A stretch of DNA of 39,114 bases from Candidatus Vecturithrix granuli. Its GTDB lineage: Bacteria; Moduliflexota; Moduliflexia; Moduliflexales; Moduliflexaceae. This document shows positions 33,032 through 39,114 of this stretch, one piece after another; position 1 is the first letter of the stretch; every line of letters begins with the position of its first letter. Both the position numbers and the translations under genes were made by a program. Below the pieces are notes generated by a model that saw nothing but the letters and a program-made list of their open reading frames with translations, was not told where the DNA came from and searched no databases. The stretch covers positions 505,377 to 544,490 of the forward strand of contig DF820463.1 of assembly GCA_000739535.1 (NCBI GenBank), in the 5' to 3' direction.

Positions 33032-34038
33032 TGGCAGCAAAAAACATGGTAAAAGGAACAATGAGCAATGAATCGTTTATTACATTGTCCATGCTGGCCG
33101 TGTTAGCCGGATTATTTATCGTGGCTTCGCTTTTTGTGCCAAGGTTTTTTGATATCCGTACAATCTCCAATCAACTTTCTCAACAGGCGGAACTTATTAT
33201 TCTTGCCATTAGCGTCACATTTATTTTGATTAGTGGCAACTTTGACCTGTCGGTAGGCGGTATCGTTGGTTTAGGCGCTGTCCTTTCCGCATATTTTTGT
33301 CAGCGATCAACTGGGGCTGGGCTGGCGCTGGCGCGTGGGTTGGGCATGCCCTATGGCGTTGCCATCGCGGCAACTCTTGTCTGCTGTATGGGCATTGGCG
33401 CCATCAACGCCTTTTTTGTCACCAGGATGAAGGTCGCCTCCATTATTGTGACACTGGGCACCATGTCGCTGGCGCGCGGTATTGCGCTGATTCTCACCCA
33501 GGGATCTCAACGCAGTTCGGGCCTGCCATACATATACAAAAAGTTTGGGGGATTTTCCCTGATCGGCACCATTAATGGGTCGGTTGTTCTCATGATCATC
33601 CTCATTAGTATTGCACTGATCATTGAAAAAAAGACTGTATTCGGCCGGCGGACGTATTATATCGGCGCCAACCCGATCGCGGCAAAGCTTTCCGGCATCC
33701 AGGTTGAAAAGCATATCTCACTCCTATATTTGGTCAGTTCTTTTTTAGCCGGCGTCGTAGGCGTCATCATGGGGTCCATTCATAATGCGGGGATTTCCAG
33801 CCTTGGTGAGGGGGTCGAATTTGACGCGCTGGTTATTACATTATTGGGCGGAACAAGCATTATGGGTGGATTTGGCTCGGTTCTGGGCACAGTCGTCGGC
33901 GCATTTATCCTGGGCATCTTATCCACCTCGTTGAATATGCTGGGGTTATCTCCGGATATTCAAACAATCGTGAAAGGTGTTGTCACCCTAATCGCGATTT
34001 TGGCGCAGCGGTTTGCTTTGGATCACAGAAAAACGTAA
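33031..34038 (+). CDS. CUT2-type sugar ABC transporter permease (transporter 3, first)
   Basis: A 335-residue BPD_transp_2 inner-membrane permease. Motifs: ISGNFDLSVGGIVGLG, where the usual GGIDLSVG reads GNFDLSVG, and LLGGTSIMGGFGSVLGTVVG near residue 270. About nine hydrophobic helices. It starts in a TAATG overlap with the ATPase gene and ends 25 bases before the second permease. The two probably form a heterodimer. Confidence 0.88.
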   Translation: MAAKNMVKGTMSNESFITLSMLAVLAGLFIVASLFVPRFFDIRTISNQLSQQAELIILAISVTFILISGNFDLSVGGIVGLGAVLSAYFCQRSTGAGLALARGLGMPYGVAIAATLVCCMGIGAINAFFVTRMKVASIIVTLGTMSLARGIALILTQGSQRSSGLPYIYKKFGGFSLIGTINGSVVLMIILISIALIIEKKTVFGRRTYYIGANPIAAKLSGIQVEKHISLLYLVSSFLAGVVGVIMGSIHNAGISSLGEGVEFDALVITLLGGTSIMGGFGSVLGTVVGAFILGILSTSLNMLGLSPDIQTIVKGVVTLIAILAQRFALDHRKT

Positions 34039-34063
34039 GGAATTTAACGAGGAGCAGGAAAGT

Positions 34064-35041
34064 ATGGAAATGTACATGCATATACCAAGAAAGTTCACAT
34101 GGACAGCCTTTAAGGATATCTTTGTGTACCTGGTTCTGGCAGCGATTGTCATCGGATTCAGTACCGTCTCATTAAATTTCTTAAATCCGTATAATCTTGT
34201 CAACATTTTGAGAATGTCCGTCCCAATCCTGTTAGTCAGTTGCGGAGCCACGTTAATCATGATTTCCGCAAATATCGATCTCTCGGTGGGCAGTATGGTC
34301 AGTTTAAGCGGCGTGATGTACTGCATCGGGCTAAAAAGCGGGATCGGGTTTTTCTGGGCCACTCTGCTCACTTTCCTCTTAGGGGTATTAATGGGCTTCA
34401 TTAACGGCCTTCTGGTCATGAAATGGCGCATTGTGCCGGTTATCGCGACTCTGGTTACATTATATCTGTATCGCGGGATTGCCTGGACCTTAACACCTCG
34501 ACAGGTCGGTCTGATTAAAGGCGATATGCCTGAGGGAATTAATGATTTTGGTCGCACCCCCGTGTTTCTGGGTCTGCCATTAGCGTTTTATATCACTGTC
34601 GCGGTTATCGCGATCATGATTGTTGTGCAGCAAAAAACGGTGCTTGGTAAATATACTGCGGCAATCGGCGGCAATAGGACTGCGGCAGAATTATCCGGTA
34701 TCAATGTCATCCGGACCGTCTGGATTTTGTATATCATCACTGGCTTTCTCGCTTCTCTTGGCGGTATTGCCAGAGCAAGTTATCTGTCAATGGGTGACCC
34801 TCAGACGGGCAACCTGATGGAGATGGAAGTTATCATTGCCGTGCTTTTGGGAGGAGCGCGTTTTTACGGCGGTGAGGGGTCTATCATTAAAACCGTCGTT
34901 GGGGCCTTGATCATTATGTGCGTGTCAGTCGGAATGACCGTTTTATGGATTCCGCCCTACTGGCAATCTTTTGTCAGAGGCATCGTACTTATCGGCACTG
35001 TCGCTGTCTATACGCTGATCAAGGAAAAAGTTGAAGAGTAA
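34064..35041 (+). CDS. CUT2-type sugar ABC transporter permease (transporter 3, second)
   Basis: A 325-residue BPD_transp_2 permease. Motifs: ISANIDLSVGSMVSLSGV, a GGIDLSVG variant, and VLLGGARFYGGEGSIIKTVV near the C-terminus. The ATG at 34064 follows GAGGAGCAGGAA (34049-34060); the frame is open further upstream only through the previous gene, so the longer version is rejected. It completes transporter 3, which like transporter 1 has two non-identical permeases. Confidence 0.88.
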   Translation: MEMYMHIPRKFTWTAFKDIFVYLVLAAIVIGFSTVSLNFLNPYNLVNILRMSVPILLVSCGATLIMISANIDLSVGSMVSLSGVMYCIGLKSGIGFFWATLLTFLLGVLMGFINGLLVMKWRIVPVIATLVTLYLYRGIAWTLTPRQVGLIKGDMPEGINDFGRTPVFLGLPLAFYITVAVIAIMIVVQQKTVLGKYTAAIGGNRTAAELSGINVIRTVWILYIITGFLASLGGIARASYLSMGDPQTGNLMEMEVIIAVLLGGARFYGGEGSIIKTVVGALIIMCVSVGMTVLWIPPYWQSFVRGIVLIGTVAVYTLIKEKVEE

Positions 35042-35158
35042 GTGTTAAGAACTACAAGAATGTAGCATAAGCAAGAATGGTTTCGGGGGGCGCAGATAAC
35101 ACGCACACTCATGAATGGATACATAACGGTATGAACATATCTAATTGGGGAGGAGAAT

Positions 35159-35659
35159 ATGCGTACAGTACAGGTAAAAGACTTACAGGTTGAAGCGTTT
35201 TTGCCCTTTGGGTTTTATGCCAATATGATCGATCCGGACACTGAAAAAATAGGAGCGCCGCCGATAGAGTTTTTCAGAGATATGCTCCAACTGGAATTAG
35301 GCAATACGGGACGGGTTTCTTTCGGGGTATGCCGGGTCGAACCACGAGAGCTGATTATTGATGCAACGGAATACCATTCAACGTCCGGGGAAGGGATTCT
35401 GCCGCTTGACAATGATGTCTTGATGTATGTCGCCCCGGCCACGCCCCCGGATGAGCAGGTCCCGTTAGAGAAAATCGAGGTCTTCCGGGTGCCGCAGGGA
35501 ACCCTGGTAGTACTTCGTCCGGGAGTATGGCATCATGGTCCGTTTACAACAAACGGGAAACCTGCCAATATGTTAATCGCGCTTCCTGAACGGCTCTATG
35601 CCAATGATTGCCATGTATTCAAATTAGAGGAGCAAGATCAGATCAAAATAGATGTATAA
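35159..35659 (+). CDS. Ureidoglycolate lyase (AllA)-like cupin-family protein
   Basis: A 166-residue protein with an AllA-like single beta-barrel pattern: EAFLPFGFYANMI (12-24), FGVCRVEPRELIIDATEYHS, DVLMYVAPATPPDE and FRVPQGTLVVLRPGVWHHGP with paired histidines near residue 122. AllA cleaves ureidoglycolate to glyoxylate and urea, but no purine-degradation gene is near. In a sugar locus, relatives of this fold may act as epimerases, isomerases or lyases on sugar acids. GGGGAGGAG precedes the ATG. The exact reaction is unknown. Confidence 0.6.
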   Translation: MRTVQVKDLQVEAFLPFGFYANMIDPDTEKIGAPPIEFFRDMLQLELGNTGRVSFGVCRVEPRELIIDATEYHSTSGEGILPLDNDVLMYVAPATPPDEQVPLEKIEVFRVPQGTLVVLRPGVWHHGPFTTNGKPANMLIALPERLYANDCHVFKLEEQDQIKIDV

Positions 35660-35828
35660 CTGTAATCACTCAGTTTTTTCGTACCATGACCATCCTTGTT
35701 TACCCAACATGGAGAGGCAGAATCATCGTAGAGTTCAGGGTTCTCCGTGCTGACAGGGATTTTCGTGGTACGACTGAGTTGTTATCATTTACTGGAATTC
35801 ACATTTGTAAAAAGGAGGAGGAAAACAC

Positions 35829-36878
35829 ATGGCAGATACGATGAAAGCGGTCATGTATTACGCCCCGAAAGATATCAGGGTTGAAATGATCCCTGTTCCA
35901 TCCTGCGGGGACGACGAAATCCGTGTGAAAGTTGACGCATGCGCTGTCTGTGGGACGGACTTGAAGTCATATAATAGCGGAAATCCCCGGATTAAAGCCC
36001 CATTGCCAATGGGACATGAGTTCACGGGGTTGGTCGAAACCATTGGAAAAAATGTCCAGGGATTCGCCCTGGGAGATCGCATTGTCATGGCCACGACGAT
36101 CTCCTGCGGGGAATGTTACTATTGTAAACGCGGCTGGCGCAATATTTGTGCGAACCTTTCACCCATGAGCTTCGGTTATGCCGGTGGAATGGCGGAATAT
36201 ACGATCATTCCGGCCAGAGCGTTACAGAACGGTCATGTCATTAAAGTTCCCGAAGGGGTGAAAGCCGAACATGCTGCGCTCTCCGAACCGGTCAGTTGCG
36301 CGGTCAATACCTGTGAAATCTGTGACGTTCAAGATGGAGACACGGTTGTTGTGAGCGGCGCAGGGACGTTGGGGATGATTAATGCCTGTGTTGCCAGGGA
36401 ATTCGGCGCGAAAAAAATTATCCTGATCAACCGCTCAAAACCCAGATTGGAACGGGCGCGTTCATTCGGCTTCGATGTCCTGATTCATTCGGAAGAACAG
36501 GATGTGCGTCAGATGATTCTTGATGAAACCGATGGAATCGGGGCCGACGTGGTGATTGTTGCGGCTCCGGCTGTAGAACCCCAGGAACAAGCGATTGATC
36601 TGGTTCGTAAACGCGGAGCGGTCTGCCTGTTTGCTTCGCTCCCGGTGGGAAAAAATATGCTCTCCTTAGACAGCCGGAAAATCCATTATGGCGAGTTGCG
36701 CGTGTTGGGAATCAGTGATTCGACGCCGCGCCATGTGACAAAAGCGGTCGAGCTTATCAGCCAGAACCGCCTGCCGATGGACAAATTGGCAACTCACATT
36801 CTGGGGTTGGATGATATTTTTAAGGCCTTTGACCTGATGCAGAGCGGAGAATCATTGCGAGTCGTGCTGAAACCATAA
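35829..36878 (+). CDS. Zinc-dependent alcohol/polyol dehydrogenase (MDR family)
   Basis: A 349-residue medium-chain dehydrogenase. The catalytic zinc ligands are C41 (VCGTDL), H63 and E64 (GHEFTG). The structural zinc site is C93, C96, C99 and C107 (SCGECYYCKRGWRNIC). The nucleotide motif is GAGTLG (about 176-181). The pattern fits sorbitol, galactitol-phosphate and threonine dehydrogenases; in this context a sugar alcohol or its phosphate is the likely substrate. AAGGAGGAGG lies upstream of the ATG. The 169-bp gap before it holds no gene. Confidence 0.9.
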   Translation: MADTMKAVMYYAPKDIRVEMIPVPSCGDDEIRVKVDACAVCGTDLKSYNSGNPRIKAPLPMGHEFTGLVETIGKNVQGFALGDRIVMATTISCGECYYCKRGWRNICANLSPMSFGYAGGMAEYTIIPARALQNGHVIKVPEGVKAEHAALSEPVSCAVNTCEICDVQDGDTVVVSGAGTLGMINACVAREFGAKKIILINRSKPRLERARSFGFDVLIHSEEQDVRQMILDETDGIGADVVIVAAPAVEPQEQAIDLVRKRGAVCLFASLPVGKNMLSLDSRKIHYGELRVLGISDSTPRHVTKAVELISQNRLPMDKLATHILGLDDIFKAFDLMQSGESLRVVLKP

Positions 36879-36964
36879 TCCGGTTGCTAACATTAAATCA
36901 ATATATTGCACGATGAATATTACCTGATGTCCCACAAGACTATTGAGGGAATGTTCATTGCGGC

Positions 36965-37756
36965 ATGTTAGGGCATATGAGTATTTCAATCCAGGAGAAA
37001 GTGTGTGTCGTGACCGGCGCCGCTCGCAGCATTGGTCTGGCGATTGCGGAAAAATATTGTCAGGACGGAGCCAAAGTTGCGATGATTGATATTAATCCGG
37101 AAGTCACGAGCCAGGCAGATCGTCTCAGCAGCGCAGGCGCGACCGTCAAAGGATATATTGTGGACATTACCGATCAACAAGCGGTTTTTGCCTGTTTTGA
37201 TGATATTGAAAAAAGGCTGGGACCTGTATTTGCCCTGGTGAATAATGCCGGTCTGGTGGATCAACGGCCATTTGAGGAGAATACGCCCGAACAAATTGAC
37301 AAAATTATGCGGGTGAATGTCAATGGCACAATTTATTGCTCACAAGGAGCGTTAAAAAGTATGAAATCCCTGGGAGATGGTCGTATTATCAATTTCTCCT
37401 CCAAATCCGGCAAAACCGGATCAGCCCTGATGGCCCCCTACTCTGCGGCCAAAGGCGCGATTATTGCGCTGACCCATGCCATGGCCTTTGAATTTGCCGG
37501 GAAGAATATTAAGATTAATTGTGTGTGCCCCGGCATTACCGATGCCACAGGCGTATGGAGCGTTGTCAGCGAAGGATATACCAAAAATTTGCAGATGCCT
37601 CGCGAAGAGGTGATTAAAAAGTTCACGGCGAAAGTTCCGCTGGGCAGATTGACGGAGATTGAGGATATTGTTGAGTTTGTTTATTTCTTGACAGTACACG
37701 GCGATTATTGTACTGGACAGGCGTTCAACATTACAGGCGGGCGAGAAATGCATTGA
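36965..37756 (+). CDS. Short-chain dehydrogenase/reductase (classical SDR)
   Basis: A 263-residue classical SDR. TGAARSIG (17-24) carries Arg-Ser where the usual motif has Gly. D42 after beta2 (AMIDINPE) favours NAD(H). NNAG is at 93-96, catalytic Ser at 145-146 (NFSSKSGK), and Y159 and K163 in YSAAKGA. YCTGQAFNITGGREMH is the usual C-terminal end. The start is uncertain between ATG 36965 and ATG 36977, neither well placed behind a Shine-Dalgarno site. It lies 80 bases before the BMC-T gene and is probably co-transcribed with it, so its substrate may be linked to the microcompartment pathway. Confidence 0.88.
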   Translation: MLGHMSISIQEKVCVVTGAARSIGLAIAEKYCQDGAKVAMIDINPEVTSQADRLSSAGATVKGYIVDITDQQAVFACFDDIEKRLGPVFALVNNAGLVDQRPFEENTPEQIDKIMRVNVNGTIYCSQGALKSMKSLGDGRIINFSSKSGKTGSALMAPYSAAKGAIIALTHAMAFEFAGKNIKINCVCPGITDATGVWSVVSEGYTKNLQMPREEVIKKFTAKVPLGRLTEIEDIVEFVYFLTVHGDYCTGQAFNITGGREMH

Positions 37757-37836
37757 ACCCATGTCATTCCTGGCCTCACGCGAAGATAGAGCGCGCATTG
37801 CCGCTGGGGACGACACTCACAGAAGGGGAAATAACT

Positions 37837-38457
37837 ATGTCAGTTGATTTACGCACCTATGTGTTTTTAGATTCATTACAATACCAGATGGCGTCCTTTA
37901 TTTCGACCATCTCTCGTGGATATTATCCGGTAGCTGAACAAGCCTGCTGTGTGATTGAAATTGCCCCGGGCATTGAGATCAATCGGCTTACGGATATTGC
38001 GTTGAAAGCGACGAATGTGACACCCGGATTGCAAGTAGTCGAAAGGTCGTTTGGCCTGTTGGAAGTTCATTCGGATGAGCAGGCAGATGCGAGACAGGCC
38101 GGGGAAGCGGTATTGCAAGCCCTGGGGAAAAGTGAGACGGATCGTATAAAACCCCATGTCTTGACAAGTCAGTTAATCCGCCATGTCACGGATCATCATG
38201 CTCAATTGATCAATCGGACCCGCTACGGGAATATGGTCTTGCGTGGGGATACGTTGTATATCCTCGAACTGGAGCCGGCCGGGTATGCCTATTACGCGGC
38301 GAACGAGGCCGAAAAAGCCTCACATATTAATATTATTAATGTGCAGGGCTTCGGAAAATACGGCCGGGTGTATATCGCCGGCGATGAGGCCGAAGTTGTC
38401 GAAAGTCGCGAAATTGTCGAGAACCGCCTGGCAATGCTTTCGGGCCGGGAGGAATAA
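37837..38457 (+). CDS. BMC-T shell protein (tandem BMC domains, CsoS1D/CcmP-like)
   Basis: A 206-residue bacterial microcompartment shell protein built of two BMC domains, expected to form pseudohexameric trimers. It begins VDLRTYVFLDSLQYQMASFI. Domain 1 (about 1-97) contains CCVIEIAPGIEINRLTDIAL and VVERSFGLLEVHSD. Domain 2 (about 105-206) contains ILELEPAGYAYYAANEAEKA and INVQGFGKYGRVYIAGDEAE. By recollection this matches the permuted, stacking BMC-T class, which can have gated pores for larger metabolites. Start ATG 37837 is set by AAGGGGAA (37823-37830). It is followed 77 bases later by BMC-H. Confidence 0.88.
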   Translation: MSVDLRTYVFLDSLQYQMASFISTISRGYYPVAEQACCVIEIAPGIEINRLTDIALKATNVTPGLQVVERSFGLLEVHSDEQADARQAGEAVLQALGKSETDRIKPHVLTSQLIRHVTDHHAQLINRTRYGNMVLRGDTLYILELEPAGYAYYAANEAEKASHINIINVQGFGKYGRVYIAGDEAEVVESREIVENRLAMLSGREE

Positions 38458-38534
38458 GTCTGAATATTTTATACGTAAAGATATAACCCTTTTGTTAACA
38501 CAATATAATCGAGAAGAAAGTAAGGAGAAATGTT

Positions 38535-38834
38535 ATGGCAGAACAATATGCAGATGCTCTTGGGATGATTGAAACACGTGGTTTTGCTGCAATGGTGGAA
38601 GCATCGGATGCGATGGTCAAAGCAGCAAAAGTTGAGTTAGTGGGGTATGAAAAAACTGGCGGCGGATTTGTGACCGTTGTTGTCAGAGGCGATGTTGCTG
38701 CGGTTCGCGCTGCTGTTGATGCCGGCGCCCGCGCCGCAGAACGCGTTGGCGAAATCGTCTCAACTCATGTGATTCCACGGCCTCATGCCAATGTTGATAG
38801 TGCGTTACCATTGGGACGTCAAGGAAAAGAATAA
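38535..38834 (+). CDS. BMC-H shell protein (PduA/EutM/CcmK-type hexamer)
   Basis: A 99-residue canonical single-domain shell protein that tiles microcompartment facets: [20 protein letters not shown] (8-27), the edge lysine in MVKAAKVEL, the pore loop [17 protein letters not shown] (38-54) and [20 protein letters not shown]. The pore segment is Thr-Gly-Gly-Gly-Phe, and the short tail ends [16 protein letters not shown] (38522-38528) precedes the ATG. With the BMC-T gene this shows the start of a microcompartment operon; pentamer genes and encapsulated enzymes would have to lie beyond the window. Confidence 0.95.
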   Translation: MAEQYADALGMIETRGFAAMVEASDAMVKAAKVELVGYEKTGGGFVTVVVRGDVAAVRAAVDAGARAAERVGEIVSTHVIPRPHANVDSALPLGRQGKE

Positions 38835-38857
38835 CTGATGTAAACCAGGAATCCTCA

Positions 38858-38929
38858 TGTTCGTAGTTCTGCCTTCAGGCAGCCCGCTCAAGCGGGAACT
38901 ACGAACACCCGTGCATCATGAAAATTTCA
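38858..38929. repeat. Three-armed palindromic repeat, copy 2
   Basis: Outer arms TGTTCGTAGTTC (38858-38869) and GAACTACGAACA (38896-38907) are perfect complements. Two hairpins lie within: TGCC-ttca-GGCA (38870-38881) and CCCGCT-ca-AGCGGG (38883-38896). Bases 38861-38884 and 38914-38929 are identical to parts of 6018-6113. An element at this position may separate the BMC-H gene from genes beyond the window. Confidence 0.75.
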
Positions 38930-38938
38930 GTTTCAAAG

Positions 38939-39047
38939 GAGTGAACATGAGCTTATGTTCACTCGGTACGATGAAAATCAGCGAGAGATGTACCGCGAAA
39001 CTCCATTTTCGCGGGCGCGAAGCTGGAGCTTCGCGCTACATTTTCAT
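38939..39047. repeat. Cluster of nested hairpins at the window end
   Basis: Stems at 38939-38948 with 38955-38964 (GAGTGAACAT), 38994-39000 with 39007-39013 (CGCGAAA) and 39015-39023 with 39028-39036 (GCGCGAAGC). An outer pair, GATGAAAAT near 38970 and ATTTTCAT near 39040, brackets the last two. No gene is supported between 38835 and the end; the final bases (AGGGGAAGATG) could be the edge of a downstream gene start but are too short to call. Confidence 0.6.
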
Positions 39048-39114
39048 AGGAGTTATTCATTCGTTTTGGCAAACGCACCACGGCGAATAAAAATTTTATG
39101 GTCAGGGGAAGATG

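Noticed and set aside
37708-37836. Longer N-terminus for the BMC-T protein
   Set aside because: The extension overlaps the SDR gene; ATG 37837 has a good Shine-Dalgarno site and matches where BMC-T homology begins.
38857-39090. 77-codon reading frame at the window end
   Set aside because: It is built from the palindromic repeats and hairpins, with no recognisable domain.
39112-39114. Start codon of a downstream gene
   Set aside because: Only three bases are visible and the AGGGG upstream is too close for a confident ribosome-binding site.

Overview
The window looks like chromosomal DNA of an uncultured, Gram-negative-type (diderm) bacterium. The sugar-binding proteins carry cleavable Sec signal peptides without lipoboxes, Shine-Dalgarno sites are strong, and every intact gene is on the + strand. 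Intergenic DNA is full of palindromic repeats. The mix of Hanks kinases, TPR and PEGA proteins, many CUT2 sugar transporters and a microcompartment locus would fit a bacterium such as the KSB3/Modulibacteria lineage. That placement is only a guess; no phylogenetic marker was tested.

Layout. (1) 1-1622: a 130-bp MITE-like element, alanine racemase, and tRNA-Lys(UUU) with its own promoter and terminator. (2) 1960-5758: a signalling operon of an atypical Ser/Thr kinase, PP2C phosphatase, membrane TPR protein and PEGA-domain protein. (3) 6226-11376: a CUT2 sugar ABC transporter (binding protein, tandem ATPase, two permeases). (4) 11481-14429: a PlsC-type acyltransferase and a receiver-PocR-PAS-HisKA_2 hybrid kinase. 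(5) 14628-20062: a chaperone module of a large TPR protein (split by an in-frame TAG), a J-like protein whose HPD motif is replaced by PPE, a long GrpE and an Hsp70. (6) 20063-20803: tandem palindromes and a decayed HEAT-repeat pseudogene on the minus strand. (7) 20804-38834: a carbohydrate locus that runs into bacterial microcompartment (BMC) shell genes and probably continues past the window.

The last region is the most interesting. An RpiR/SIS regulator is followed by a D-2-hydroxyacid dehydrogenase, a LyxK-like FGGY kinase, a second CUT2 transporter, a YdjG-like aldo-keto reductase and an SDR. A third CUT2 transporter with two permeases follows, then an AllA-like cupin, a zinc alcohol dehydrogenase, another SDR, a tandem-domain BMC-T shell protein and a canonical BMC-H shell protein. 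The inferred logic is uptake of sugar, polyol or sugar-acid substrates, oxidoreduction and phosphorylation in the cytosol, then cleavage by an aldolase or other enzyme not visible here, with an aldehyde handled in a microcompartment. No aldolase, aldehyde dehydrogenase or signature enzyme lies within the window, so the BMC type is open.

A second theme is intergenic palindromes. At least a dozen multi-armed inverted repeats sit between genes. In all three transporter operons one or more of them separates the binding-protein gene from its ATPase gene, a position where they could set protein ratios through mRNA stability.
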